From RBG-13-68-16 sp050018455 (GTDB lineage: Bacteria > Acidobacteriota > Thermoanaerobaculia > Thermoanaerobaculales > Thermoanaerobaculaceae): 59,367 nt of DNA. Both the position numbers and the translations under genes were made by a program. Under the pieces are notes generated by a model, which was given only the letters and a program-made list of their open reading frames with translations, searched no databases and was not told where the DNA came from. Positions 8,800 to 17,629 of this stretch are shown here, in pieces (within the stretch, counting starts at the first letter, position 1; each line of letters opens with the position of its first letter). Location of the stretch: NCBI GenBank assembly GCA_050018455.1, contig JBEKAA010000030.1, forward strand, positions 1 to 59,367. The letters run 5' to 3'.

Positions 8800-10332
8800 T
8801 CAGCCAGAGCTCTGCCGCCGCCGGGCCCCGAAAATCATAACACCCGCAGCCACAAGGACAAGACCGGCGCGGATCTCGCCCCCGAACGCCACCGCCGGGG
8901 TGACGGCGTTAGTCCCACGAACGGTGGCGGTGATAATCCCCGCGCGGCCGACACCGAGGCTCGTGAGTACGCGCCCGTCAGGGTCGATGACCGCCGAGAT
9001 CCCGGAGTTGGCGGCCCGCACCAGGTACTTGCGCGCCTCGGCGGCGCGAAGGATCGCGAGGGCGAGGTGTTGGCGCGGCGCAGCCGAGTCCCCGTACCAG
9101 CCGTCGTTGGTGATCGTGGCCAGGATCTTCGCCCCGCGAAGCACCTCGCCGGCGTACAGCGACGGGTACGCCACCTCGTAGCACACCGCGACGCCGGTGG
9201 GCCCCGCCGGCCCGGGCATCGGCATCAGGCTGGTACCCGGCGTGAACCCGCCGACCTCGTGGACCAGGGCGCCCAGGGCCGCGATCCGCCCCGCCAGCGG
9301 CACGTACTCCCCGAAAGGCACGAGGTGCACCTTGTCGTACCGCCACGGCACCAGCCCGGCCGGCGATGCCGTATAGACCGAGTTGTAGTACTCGCCCTCG
9401 CTGGGGCCGAGGCCGATCGAGCCCAACATCAGCCAGACGCCGCGCTCCCGCGCGAACGTCTCCACTTGGAGCCTGTACTCCGCATCGCGCTCGAGGGTCC
9501 GCGGCACCGCACTCTCCGGCCAGACGATCCATCGCGCCCCTGCGTCCCCCGCCTGGCGTGACAGGCGCCACACCCTGCTCTCGATCGCCTGTTCGTTGGC
9601 GGGGTCCCAGCGCGTCTCCAGCGGTACGTTGGGCTGCACGGCGGCGACCCACACGGCCGGGCCCTCCGGTTGGGCGCGCCGGGCGAGCACGCCGGCCCCG
9701 ACCCATGCCAGGGACGCGATCGCCGCCCAGATCATTCCGACGCGCCGGGTGCGCGGCTCCAGGAGCGCAGCCAGGGAACTGCCCAGCAGCAGCACGAGCA
9801 GGGATAAGCCGATGCCACCGGTCACGGGAAGCGGCGAAAGGAGCACCGGCACCGGCGTCAGGACCGCGGCGGCCGGGTTCCACGGGAAGATCCACGGCGG
9901 AAAACTCTGCAGCTCCTCGAACGCGGCGAGGGCGAGCGGGAGCGCCGCGACGCGCCCGCCCTCCGGGAGCCGGCTCGTGGCCCAGGCCGCGATCGCCCAC
10001 GTGAGGCCGAGGATGCCGGACATCAGCGCCACGGCGAGGACCGAGAGGGCGGCGTGAAGGTGCCCGTACCGGTGCAACACGATGTACACCCACGCGACCG
10101 CGATCACCCACTGCGCGAACCCCGCGAGCCACCCGACGCGGAACGCCCGCCACCCCCGGGCTCCGGTAAGCGCGCGGCGTAGCAACCCCGGCACGACGAG
10201 GACGAGCGGCACGATTCCGGGTCCGGGCAGTGCCAGCGCCATCGCGGCGCCGGAGCCCGCGGCCAGCAGCCACGGTCGCCAGCGCTCGCGGCTCAACCGC
10301 CCTTCTCTCACGGAGGCGGGCCCCCGGTTCAT
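8800..10332 (-). CDS. lnt: Apolipoprotein N-acyltransferase
   Basis: 510 residues. The N-terminal half has about six hydrophobic helices. The C-terminal half is a nitrilase-type domain with the catalytic triad visible: Glu in IVWPESAVPRT, Lys in RYDKVHLVPFGEYVPL, and Cys in GVAVCYEVAYPSL. Lnt adds the third acyl chain to the N-terminal cysteine of lipoproteins in the inner membrane. Length is typical. The ATG overlaps the stop of the deoxynucleoside kinase in an ATGA junction. The lipoproteins at 1871 and 49363 would be substrates. Confidence 0.94.
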   Translation of the reverse strand: MNRGPASVREGRLSRERWRPWLLAAGSGAAMALALPGPGIVPLVLVVPGLLRRALTGARGWRAFRVGWLAGFAQWVIAVAWVYIVLHRYGHLHAALSVLAVALMSGILGLTWAIAAWATSRLPEGGRVAALPLALAAFEELQSFPPWIFPWNPAAAVLTPVPVLLSPLPVTGGIGLSLLVLLLGSSLAALLEPRTRRVGMIWAAIASLAWVGAGVLARRAQPEGPAVWVAAVQPNVPLETRWDPANEQAIESRVWRLSRQAGDAGARWIVWPESAVPRTLERDAEYRLQVETFARERGVWLMLGSIGLGPSEGEYYNSVYTASPAGLVPWRYDKVHLVPFGEYVPLAGRIAALGALVHEVGGFTPGTSLMPMPGPAGPTGVAVCYEVAYPSLYAGEVLRGAKILATITNDGWYGDSAAPRQHLALAILRAAEARKYLVRAANSGISAVIDPDGRVLTSLGVGRAGIITATVRGTNAVTPAVAFGGEIRAGLVLVAAGVMIFGARRRQSSG

Positions 10333-11021
10333 GTGAGGTTGGCGACCTCGCGCAGGAACGTGCCCCGCTTGTACTCGCGGGTGACCGCTTTCGCGAGGCG
10401 CTCGACCTCCTTGAACTCGTCCCAGTGCACGCGCAGGACCGGGACAAGACGGCTGATCTCGTGGAGAAACTCCTCGTAGTTGTCGTACAGGCGCTGCAGA
10501 TATTCGAGCGTGATCCCGGACTCGATGCCGCGGTCCCTCTGCTTGATTCGTTCCAGCGAGTTCTTGGGCGTGACGTCGAGGTAGATGATCACGTTCGGAC
10601 GGCACATGAAGTTCGAGAGGTTGCGGAAGAGGTTGACGTAGGTCTCGTAGTCGCGAGGGTCCATGAGATCCATGTCGCGCAGCGTGCGGGCGAAGATCGC
10701 GTCCTCGTAGATCGTGCGGTCCTGCACCCCGCCGCGCCCCCGCCAGATGATCTCCTGGTGCTGTTGGAAGCGCCTGTTGAGCAGGTAGATCTGCATCGCG
10801 AAGCTGTACCGCTTGGTCTCGCGGTAAAAGTCCGCCAGGTACTCGTTGTCCGCCACCGGCTCGTAATGCACGTCGAGGCCGAGGTGCTCGCCGAGCGCCG
10901 TCGCCAGCGTGGTCTTGCCGGCCCCGATGATCCCCGCGATACCGATGAACGCCCTGGCAAGGGGGCTGTCCTTTCGTGACGCCGTGGTGCCCGCCTCAGG
11001 ACCCTTGGTCTGCGATGTCAT
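10329..11021 (-). CDS. Deoxynucleoside kinase
   Basis: 230 residues of the dCK/dGK/dNK fold. The P-loop is GIAGIIGAGKTTLA (about 27-40), followed by EPVADNEYLADFY, then the DRTIYEDAIFA substrate motif and a lid with ERIKQRDRGIE. It phosphorylates deoxynucleosides for dNTP salvage; substrate preference is not readable. A Ser/Thr/Lys-rich N-terminal tail of about 22 residues precedes the core, so an internal start is possible, but no better start is visible. It is probably the first gene of the dNK-lnt-prfB-GT-Nudix operon. Confidence 0.88.
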   Translation of the reverse strand: MTSQTKGPEAGTTASRKDSPLARAFIGIAGIIGAGKTTLATALGEHLGLDVHYEPVADNEYLADFYRETKRYSFAMQIYLLNRRFQQHQEIIWRGRGGVQDRTIYEDAIFARTLRDMDLMDPRDYETYVNLFRNLSNFMCRPNVIIYLDVTPKNSLERIKQRDRGIESGITLEYLQRLYDNYEEFLHEISRLVPVLRVHWDEFKEVERLAKAVTREYKRGTFLREVANLT

Positions 11022-11169
11022 CCGGCCTCCCTCACGCGCCGTCCGTTAATGCGAAACGCCGGTGGAACCCTACCAGAGTGCCTCCCCCTGTCCAAGCTCG
11101 ACCGGCACGGCGCTTGCCAGGAACAGGCGGGCAAGCCCGTGACCCCTCCGCCGCTTCGCTTTGCGCGGG

Positions 11170-12018
11170 CTAAGACAGGTCCTCGCGGTGGTCGGGACAG
11201 CCGAACAACCGGGCGTACAGCTCGGGGCGCCGGTCGCGGAGGAAGAGACGGCGGGCGTGGGACCGCGCGACATCGGCGAGGTCAAGGTCCGCAATCAGCG
11301 TGTGGTCCTCCCCGAGCGGTGCGCGGGCTACCACCTTCCCCGACGGGTCGCAGACGAACGATTCGCCCGCAAACTCGATTGGGTCCTCGCGGCCGACACG
11401 GTTGACGAGGGCGGTGAAGTATCCGTTCTGGAACGAGGCCACCCGCACCTCCGCCTCGTAGAGCCCGTCCGGCCATTCGCCCACCGCCCCGGCTTGCGGG
11501 ATGATTACGATCTCGGCCCCCTGAAGGCCCAGAGCGCGCATCACCTCGGGGTAGTGACGGTCGTAGCAGCTCGCCACGCCGAGGCGCCCGGCCGCGGTGC
11601 GGTACACCGGCATCCCGCGATCACCGGGCGCGTAGTACCCCTGCTCGTGGAACCCCGGCATCTCCGCGATGTGCAGCATACGTGTCACGCCGAGGAGACT
11701 GCCGTCGGCGTCGATCACGGGAGAACTGTCGAACGCGCGGTCGCCGTCACGCTCGTACAGGTTGAGCACGACAACGATTCCGAGTTGACGGGCGAGGGCC
11801 GAAAACGGCTCGGTCGAAGGCCCCGGAACCTCCTCGGCCAGGTCGAGGGGCGGAGCGCCGCACGACGGACGCCGCGGGTGGAACGGGGTAAACGCCAACT
11901 CCGCGAAAGCCACCAATCGCGCCCCGTCGGCGGCGGCGCGCTCGGCCGCCTCGAGACCGCGATCGAGGTTCTTTCCACGATCGCTCGTGGCGTGCTGCTG
12001 AATCAGGGCGATGCGCAT
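11170..12018 (-). CDS. Carbon-nitrogen hydrolase family protein lacking the catalytic Lys
   Basis: 282 residues with the nitrilase fold, most like N-carbamoylputrescine amidases: MRIALIQQ start, E40 in VAFAELAF, C151 in VASCYDRHYPE, and a QAGAVGEW loop. The second triad residue, normally Lys in Y-R-K-M-H, is replaced: the sequence is T-R-M114-L-H-I and no Lys is nearby. The codons are clear (CGT ATG CTG CAC). It therefore may be inactive or use altered chemistry. It lies 18 bp downstream of lipA. Which amide it once cleaved is unknown. Confidence 0.85.
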   Translation of the reverse strand: MRIALIQQHATSDRGKNLDRGLEAAERAAADGARLVAFAELAFTPFHPRRPSCGAPPLDLAEEVPGPSTEPFSALARQLGIVVVLNLYERDGDRAFDSSPVIDADGSLLGVTRMLHIAEMPGFHEQGYYAPGDRGMPVYRTAAGRLGVASCYDRHYPEVMRALGLQGAEIVIIPQAGAVGEWPDGLYEAEVRVASFQNGYFTALVNRVGREDPIEFAGESFVCDPSGKVVARAPLGEDHTLIADLDLADVARSHARRLFLRDRRPELYARLFGCPDHREDLS

Positions 12019-12036
12019 GGGAGTCCCACCTCTGCG

Positions 12037-12897
12037 CTAGCCACGCACCTTGAGGAACGCCTCCTCCGCGTGGTAGGAGGAGCGGACGAACGGGCCGGCG
12101 ATCACCTCGAGACCGATCGAGCGCCCGTACGATTCGAGCTCGGCGAACTCCCGCGGCGCCCAGTAGCGGACCACCGGCACCTCGCGGCCTGTCGGGCGGA
12201 GGTACTGCCCGATCGTCACAACTCTGCAGTCGACGGCCTTGAGGTCGTCGAGCGTCGCATCGAGTTCCTCTCGAGACTCGCCGAGGCCCACCATAAGACC
12301 CGACTTTGTGACCATGCCTCCCGCTCGGGCGGCAACGTGTCCGATCACCTCGAGCGCCCACCGGTACCGCCCCTGGCGGCGCACCTGGGGGTAGAGGCGC
12401 TCCACGGTTTCCACGTTGTGGTTGTAGACGTCGGGACCGGCCGCCAGCACGGTGTCCACCGCGCCCATGTCGGCGCGGAAGTCGGGGGTGAGCACCTCAA
12501 CGGTCGGGCGCGGCTCGAGCGCCCTCAGCGCCTCGATCACCGCCGCGAAGTGGGCGGCGCCGCCGTCCGGGAGGTCGTCGCGGTCAACCGACGTCACGAC
12601 CACGTGCCTGAGGCCCATCGCGCGGACGGCGTTCGCGAGCTCGGCCGGTTCGCCGGCGTCGAGGGCCCTCGGCTTGCCGTGGGCGATCGAACAGTAGCGG
12701 CACGAGCGGGTGCAGACGTCGCCCATGATCAGGAAGGTTGCCGTCCCGCGTGAGAAGCACTCGCTGCGGTTGGGACAGCGCGCCTCATCGCAGACGGTGT
12801 GCAGCCCGCCGCGGCTCATCACGCCGCGCACCTCGTGGAGGGCACCGAGGTTGAGCTTGCGCTCGCGGATCCAGACCGGCAAGGAGATGCTGCTCAC
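12037..12897 (-). CDS. lipA: Lipoyl synthase
   Basis: 286 residues. Both iron-sulfur clusters are visible: the auxiliary CX4CX5C motif CDEARCPNRSEC and the radical SAM CX3CX2C motif CTRSCRYC. The C-terminal RSSY motif supplies the serine ligand of the auxiliary cluster (residues about 273-276). LipA inserts two sulfurs into octanoyl chains on lipoyl domains. Length is normal. No lipB, odh or gcv genes lie nearby. It is followed after 18 bp by the C-N hydrolase and preceded by the SPOR gene on the same strand. Confidence 0.96.
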   Translation of the reverse strand: MSSISLPVWIRERKLNLGALHEVRGVMSRGGLHTVCDEARCPNRSECFSRGTATFLIMGDVCTRSCRYCSIAHGKPRALDAGEPAELANAVRAMGLRHVVVTSVDRDDLPDGGAAHFAAVIEALRALEPRPTVEVLTPDFRADMGAVDTVLAAGPDVYNHNVETVERLYPQVRRQGRYRWALEVIGHVAARAGGMVTKSGLMVGLGESREELDATLDDLKAVDCRVVTIGQYLRPTGREVPVVRYWAPREFAELESYGRSIGLEVIAGPFVRSSYHAEEAFLKVRG

Positions 12898-12990
12898 GAG
12901 CGCTCCACTGATCCCCAGTCAGGCGGCACACACGTCATCGATCGCACGGCACAGACCATCGCAGCCCAGGCCCCCTTCCAGGACGGGAAT

Positions 12991-13557
12991 TCACTCGCCC
13001 GGCTTGACCACGAAAGCACCGCTGAAGCCCTCGGCTCGCAGGCGGCCCGTGACCCGGCCTGCGCTCTCCCCATCGAGGAAAGGCCCGACCCGCACACGGT
13101 ATTTCCCGCCGCCCGCCGGCTGGACGACCACCTGCTTCGGTGTGAAGCCGAGCGCCACCACCCGGTTGCGGACGCCCTCGGCCTGGTCACGCTTGCCGAA
13201 GGCGGCCACCTGCACCCAACGGCCCGGGCCCTTCGGCAGCGGGATCCCCGCCGTCGCGGTCGGCTGAGGCTTCGGTTTCTCGGTCGGGGCGGGAGAAGGC
13301 GCCGGCGTCGCCGTGGGGGGTGGAGTCGGCACCTCGGGAGTGGGCGCCGCGCTGGGGACCGTCGGAACGGCCGCGCGCTCGGTTACCGCGGTCGGCGCTG
13401 GCGCCGCCGCGATCACCTCGCGCGGAGGCGGCGCGGCAGGCTGCAGCAGTCGGACGGACACGCCGAGTCCGAACGCGACTGCGACCAGGAGCGCAACACC
13501 GGCCACCAGCGCTGCAAGCTGGCGGCCGGTGATGATGATCTCGAAATAGCGGCTCAT
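12991..13557 (-). CDS. Membrane-anchored SPOR-domain protein
   Basis: 188 residues. One membrane helix at about 12-38 (LAALVAGVALLVAVAFGLGV) is followed by a Pro/Ala/Thr-rich linker to about residue 110. A C-terminal SPOR domain (about 112-186) begins GRWVQVAAFGKRDQAE and ends FSGAFVVKPGE. SPOR domains bind denuded glycan strands at division sites. The layout (N-in helix, disordered periplasmic linker, SPOR) is that of FtsN- or DedD-like proteins. It sits between slipin and lipA on the same strand. Confidence 0.88.
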   Translation of the reverse strand: MSRYFEIIITGRQLAALVAGVALLVAVAFGLGVSVRLLQPAAPPPREVIAAAPAPTAVTERAAVPTVPSAAPTPEVPTPPPTATPAPSPAPTEKPKPQPTATAGIPLPKGPGRWVQVAAFGKRDQAEGVRNRVVALGFTPKQVVVQPAGGGKYRVRVGPFLDGESAGRVTGRLRAEGFSGAFVVKPGE

Positions 13558-13602
13558 CGCGTGCCGTCACCCCCCGCGCCGACTCGATCCGCACAGCTCA
13601 AG

Positions 13603-14376
13603 CTACTTCGCCTCGGGTGCCGGCTTCTCGAAGAACGGCTTGATCAGATCGATCGGGAGCGGGAAGATGATCGTCGAGTTCTTCTCGGTCGCGATCTCGG
13701 TGAGCGTCTGCAGGTACCGGAGCTGCAACGTCGCGGGTTGAGAGTGGATGATCGCCGCCGCATCCGAGAGCCGTTGCGCAGCGAGGGCCTCGCCTTCGGC
13801 GTGGATGACCTTGGCGCGCTTCTCGCGCTCAGCCTCGGCCTGCTTGGCCATGGCGCGCTGCATAGACTCCGGGAGGTCGACCTGTTTGACCTCGACGTTG
13901 GCGACCTTGACGCCCCACGGGTCGGTGTGCCGGTCGATGACCTCCTGCAGCCTCTGGTTGAGCTTTTCCCTCTCCGCCAGGAGATCGTCCAGCACGACCT
14001 CGCCGAGCATCGAGCGCAGCGTCGTCTGCGCGATCTGCGAGGTGGCGTAGACGTAGTTCTCGACGTCGATGATCGCGTGCACCGGGTTCATGACACGGAA
14101 GTACACGACGGCGTTGACCTTGACCGACACGTTGTCGCGCGTGATCACGTCCTGGGGCGGGATGTCGAGCACCACCGTCCGCAGGCTCACCTTGACCAGG
14201 CGCTGGATCGGCCAGAGGACGAAAATGATGCCGGGCCCCTTGGCATCCTTGTCCACCCGCCCCAGGGTGAAGATCACCGCCCGTTCATACTCGTTCAGGA
14301 TGTTGATCCACTTGAAGATCAGCACCAGGACGAAAAACGCCGCCAAGAAGATCCCAAAAGGAAACTGCGGAGCCAT
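13603..14376 (-). CDS. SPFH/Band 7 family protein (slipin)
   Basis: 257 residues. An N-terminal membrane anchor (about 7-22) is followed by a Band 7 domain with NEYERAVIFTLGRV, GPGIIFVLWPIQ, TRDNVSVKVNAVVYFRV and LRSMLGEVVLDDLL. The helical C-terminal region is rich in Ala/Glu (AEAEREKRAKVIHAEGEALAAQRL). Slipins partner with NfeD proteases in membrane microdomains. Here the NfeD gene is immediately upstream, with its TAA directly adjoining this ATG. This is the usual bacterial nfed-slipin operon order. Confidence 0.93.
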   Translation of the reverse strand: MAPQFPFGIFLAAFFVLVLIFKWINILNEYERAVIFTLGRVDKDAKGPGIIFVLWPIQRLVKVSLRTVVLDIPPQDVITRDNVSVKVNAVVYFRVMNPVHAIIDVENYVYATSQIAQTTLRSMLGEVVLDDLLAEREKLNQRLQEVIDRHTDPWGVKVANVEVKQVDLPESMQRAMAKQAEAEREKRAKVIHAEGEALAAQRLSDAAAIIHSQPATLQLRYLQTLTEIATEKNSTIIFPLPIDLIKPFFEKPAPEAK

Positions 14377-15699
14377 TTACGCCTCCCCTTTGCCCGGCCC
14401 GGGGAAGGACCCCTCTGCCGGTTCCACCTCTAGCCTCTTGCCAACGAGCCCCAGGACACGGACACGGGCGCCGGCCGCGACCGCAGCTCGCGACGTCGCG
14501 TCCCAGAACTCCCCGTGAACAAAAACCTTGCCGCTCGGCGCGAGGGCCTCGAACGCTTCGCCGATCTCGCCCACCATGCCCTCCGCGCCGGTGATCGGCT
14601 TCTGGCGGTGGCTCTTGAGAACGCGGGCGAGCAGGAACATCACCACGAACGCGACCGCCAGCGCCGTCGGAAGCACCACCGCGAGGCCGACCCGCAGCGC
14701 CGGAAACGGCGATTGGATCAGCATCAGCGAGCCGAGCACGAAGCTCGTGAGCCCCGCAACGGTGAGAAGCCCGTAGCTTGCCACTTTGACCTCCGCGACG
14801 AAGAACCCGATGCCCAACAGGATGAGAAGGACGCCCACGTAGTTAACCGGCAGCACGGAGAGCGCGAAGAGGGCCAGCAGGATTGAAACGCCACCGAGGA
14901 CGCCAGGAAGCACCGCCCCCGGGTGCGACAGCTCGAAGTAAATCCCCACCATCCCGAGCAGCAAGAGCAGGTAGGCGATGTTCGGGTGCGCGATCACGGA
15001 GAGGAGCTTGTCCCCGGCGCTCGGCCCGACGACGACGATCTCGGGCGCGGAGGTGTCGAGTTTCTCCGTGCGCCCGTCGAAGCGCTTGACCTCCCGGCCG
15101 TTCAGCCACTTGAGCAGCTCTCCGCGGTCGTTGGCGACCACGTCGATGAGCTTGTTCTCGAGGGCCTCGCGTTCGGTGTACGAAAGCGACTTCCGGACGG
15201 CCTTCTCGGCCCACTCGCTGGAACGCCCCCGTTGGGTCGCGAGCGAGCGGATCAGCGCGGCCGCGTCGTTCGTGACCTTCTCGGCCATCGTCTTGGTGAG
15301 CTCGGCGCCCTCGCCGGCCACGGGGTGCGCCGCGCCCGCGTTCGTCCCCGGCGCCATCGCCGCGACGTCCGCCGCCATCAGCAGGAAAAACCCGGCAGAT
15401 GCCGCCTGCGCTCCGGACGGCGTGACGTACACGGCCACCGGCCGCCGGGCCAAGGTGATCGCAGTCGTCATCTGGCGCAACGAGGACAGCAGGCCCCCGG
15501 GCGTGTTCAGCTCGATGATCGCGACGGCGGCACCGCTGGCGTCAGCCGTGGCGAGCCCTCGCTCGAGGTAGCGCAGGGAGGCCGGCTGGATCGAGTCCGA
15601 GAGGGTTAGAATCACAACGCGTTGGGACGCCCCCGCGGCTGACCCAAGGATCAGCAGCAGCGACGAGGCAAGGAGAATGGGCCGGGACACGGAAACCAT
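14377..15699 (-). CDS. NfeD-family membrane serine protease (ClpP class)
   Basis: 440 residues from the chosen ATG at 15699. A signal sequence is followed by a ClpP-like domain (about 25-220). The catalytic Ser lies in GAQAASAGFFLLMAAD and the candidate Lys in LTKTMAEKVTNDAAALI. Next are four to five membrane helices (about 245-370) and a C-terminal OB-fold NfeD domain (GAEGMVGEIGEAFE...GEFWDATS). It cleaves membrane proteins such as stomatin tails. It is coupled to the slipin gene. The start region overlaps the divergent PAP2 gene by 23 bp. Weak RBS; a GTG at 15693 is an alternative start. Confidence 0.92.
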   Translation of the reverse strand: MVSVSRPILLASSLLLILGSAAGASQRVVILTLSDSIQPASLRYLERGLATADASGAAVAIIELNTPGGLLSSLRQMTTAITLARRPVAVYVTPSGAQAASAGFFLLMAADVAAMAPGTNAGAAHPVAGEGAELTKTMAEKVTNDAAALIRSLATQRGRSSEWAEKAVRKSLSYTEREALENKLIDVVANDRGELLKWLNGREVKRFDGRTEKLDTSAPEIVVVGPSAGDKLLSVIAHPNIAYLLLLLGMVGIYFELSHPGAVLPGVLGGVSILLALFALSVLPVNYVGVLLILLGIGFFVAEVKVASYGLLTVAGLTSFVLGSLMLIQSPFPALRVGLAVVLPTALAVAFVVMFLLARVLKSHRQKPITGAEGMVGEIGEAFEALAPSGKVFVHGEFWDATSRAAVAAGARVRVLGLVGKRLEVEPAEGSFPGPGKGEA

Positions 15700-16600
15700 C
15701 TTAGAGCCGCCGAGAGCCGCCCGCAAGGGAGCGCTCCGAGTCTCGGAGCTCGCTCTCCTCGTCGCGCTGGCCGCGATGACCGCGATCGCCTGCGCCTACC
15801 CGGACCGCGTTTCGGGCATGATCCGGCTCTCCCTCGTGACCGTCGCCGCGCTCTTCGCAGTCTCGGCACTTGCGCTCGGAGAGAACGAGAGCGGCTGGCG
15901 CTACTGGGCGCGCGAGCTGCTGCCCGTTCCCGTGCTGCCGTACATCTTCATGTACCTCGGAAACCTCATCCCGCTGGTCAACCCGCGAATCCGCGATCAG
16001 GCCCTGCTCGCTATAGACCGCGCGATTCTCGGGCCCGAGACGCAGGCCGCCCTCTACACCCTGCCCCTTCCAGCCTGGGTGGCGGACTTGCTCACGCTCG
16101 CCTACTCCACCTTCTACTTCCTGCCCGTCGCTCTCCTGCTGGTACTCGTGGTCCGTCACGATCGCTTCCTGCCGCAGGTCGCCGCTGCGATCGTCATCAC
16201 CTTCATCGTGTCCTTCGCCGGGTATTTCGTGGTGCCGGCGTACGGGCCCAGGACGACCGTGGCGCAGCAGCGCTACCAGTCACTTCCCGGCGTCGTGGGC
16301 GACCAGGTGCGCGAGAAGCTCGACCAGTGGGAAAAAACCAAGACCGACGCATTCCCGTCCGGCCACACCATGGTCACGCTCGCCGTCCTCTTCTGCGCGA
16401 GGCGCCGCAACCGGACGGTCTACAACGTCCTGCTGCCGCTCGGCTCGCTCCTGATCCTCGCGACCGTCCTGCTCGCGTACCACTACGTGATCGACGTCCT
16501 CGCGGCAATCCCGCTCACCGCGGCGAGCCTGGCGGTGGGAGCCCTCCTCGCGGGCCGTGTGCCGGTCGCGCTGCGCGAGGGAGCCGCCGCCCCTGGGTAG
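15677..16600 (+). CDS. PAP2-superfamily membrane phosphatase or lipid transferase
   Basis: 307 residues with about six to seven membrane helices. The PAP2 active-site motifs are KTKTDAFPSGHTMVTL (motif 2, with SGH) and LAYHYVIDVLAAIP (motif 3, with H-x5-D). This spacing resembles the Aur1/IPC synthase-like subgroup of PAP2 proteins that act on membrane lipids or undecaprenyl phosphates. AAGGAG lies only two nt before the ATG at 15677, so the true start may differ. The start overlaps the NfeD gene on the other strand. A repeat and then the IS1595-type transposon follow. Confidence 0.85.
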   Translation: MGRDTETILEPPRAARKGALRVSELALLVALAAMTAIACAYPDRVSGMIRLSLVTVAALFAVSALALGENESGWRYWARELLPVPVLPYIFMYLGNLIPLVNPRIRDQALLAIDRAILGPETQAALYTLPLPAWVADLLTLAYSTFYFLPVALLLVLVVRHDRFLPQVAAAIVITFIVSFAGYFVVPAYGPRTTVAQQRYQSLPGVVGDQVREKLDQWEKTKTDAFPSGHTMVTLAVLFCARRRNRTVYNVLLPLGSLLILATVLLAYHYVIDVLAAIPLTAASLAVGALLAGRVPVALREGAAAPG

Positions 16601-16641
16601 ACGTTCGATAGTTCAAGAGTTCGAAGGTCCGAAGGTCCCTG

Positions 16642-16656
16642 GGAAGAGGTGAAAGG
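16642..16656. repeat. Left arm of a palindromic intergenic repeat (family A), split by the transposon
   Basis: GGAAGAGGTGAAAGG at 16642-16656 is the exact reverse complement of 19752-19766. Joining the sequence on both sides of the transposon restores GGTGAAAGGGAAAAGGTCAAACGG, which resembles the other family A repeats near 25601, 31130 and 45081. The transposon therefore landed in one arm of an existing palindrome lying between convergent genes. Confidence 0.75.
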
Positions 16657-16680
16657 GAACGGACTTGTACGCTTTTGGAC

Positions 16681-16709
16681 TTGACAAACGGCAACCGATG
16701 CCCCATATT
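16681..16709 (+). promoter_or_regulatory. Probable transposase promoter at the left transposon end
   Basis: TTGACA (16681-16686) is a perfect -35 box overlapping the last base of the left terminal repeat. After a 17-base spacer comes CATATT (16704-16709), a 4/6 match to the -10 box. The transposase ATG is at 16733 with a G-rich RBS (GGGGG). The position would let transposase binding to the end repress its own transcription. Confidence 0.6.
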
Positions 16710-16732
16710 GGAAGTGTAGACAGGGGGCACCG

Positions 16733-17629
16733 ATGGACATTCTCACAATCTTCCAATCCTTCCAAACGCAAGAGCAAGCGATTGAGTATCTTGAGGCGGT
16801 CCGGTGGTGCGGCAAGCCGATCTGCCCCTACTGCGGGAAAGAGACCGTTTGCCGGCACGTGAGCGCCGATCGGGCCGGACAGCGTTGGCAGTGCTGGAGC
16901 TGTAAGCGGGCCTTCGCAGTCACGGTGGGAACGATCTTCCACGGCACCCATATCCCGTTGCGGAGTTGGTTCATGCTGCTCGGCCTGATGCTGAACGCGA
17001 AGAAATCGTCGAGCGCGTGTCAGATCGCCAGGGACCTCTCAATTCGTCGTGCGACCGTCTGGAGTATGATGCACCGAGTTCGCATGGCGATGGTGAAGGA
17101 CCCCGCGCAAAAGGCGCTTCTGTTCGGTATCGTTGAGGCCGACGAGACCTACATCGGCGGCAAGCCACGCAAGGGCAACCACCACAAGAACGGCCCCCAT
17201 GCGAAGCGCGGGCGCGGGACCCTCAAGACCCCGATTGTCGGGATCGCCGAGCGCAATGGCCGCGTAATCGCCCGCATGGTGGCAGCGCGTGACCTGACCT
17301 CGAAGGGTCTGACTCGGTTCATTCGCCGGTTCGTTGACACCAAGGCGTCAGTGCTCATGACCGATGAGTACGCGGGCTACGTCGGCGCCACCAAGATGAT
17401 GAGTCACTTTTCTGTGAACCACCAAGTGCAGTACGCGGACGGCATCGTCCACACCAACACCATTGAAGGTTTCTGGTCGCTCGTGAAGCGGGCGTGGTAC
17501 GGCCAGCACCACCACTACAGCCGCAAGTACACACCCCTCTACCTCGCCGAAGCGTGTTTCAAGTACAACCGCCGCGCCGTACCCGACACATTCGCGGCAG
17601 CGGTGGGGATTATGGTGGCGACCTCGTGA
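16733..17629 (+). CDS. IS1595-family transposase
   Basis: 298 residues. The N-terminal zinc ribbon has CPYCGKETVC and CWSCKRAF (residues about 31-60), then a helix-turn-helix region (CQIARDLSIRRATVWSMMHRVR). The DDE-type catalytic core (ISXO2-like) starts with VEADETYIGG and continues with LMTDEYAGYV. The C-terminal HTNTIEGFWSLVKRA carries the last acidic residue and the family motif, with NYN-like KYNRR at the end. Length fits the family. It overlaps the methyltransferase gene by 4 bp (GTGA), so the two are translated together. Confidence 0.95.
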   Translation: MDILTIFQSFQTQEQAIEYLEAVRWCGKPICPYCGKETVCRHVSADRAGQRWQCWSCKRAFAVTVGTIFHGTHIPLRSWFMLLGLMLNAKKSSSACQIARDLSIRRATVWSMMHRVRMAMVKDPAQKALLFGIVEADETYIGGKPRKGNHHKNGPHAKRGRGTLKTPIVGIAERNGRVIARMVAARDLTSKGLTRFIRRFVDTKASVLMTDEYAGYVGATKMMSHFSVNHQVQYADGIVHTNTIEGFWSLVKRAWYGQHHHYSRKYTPLYLAEACFKYNRRAVPDTFAAAVGIMVATS

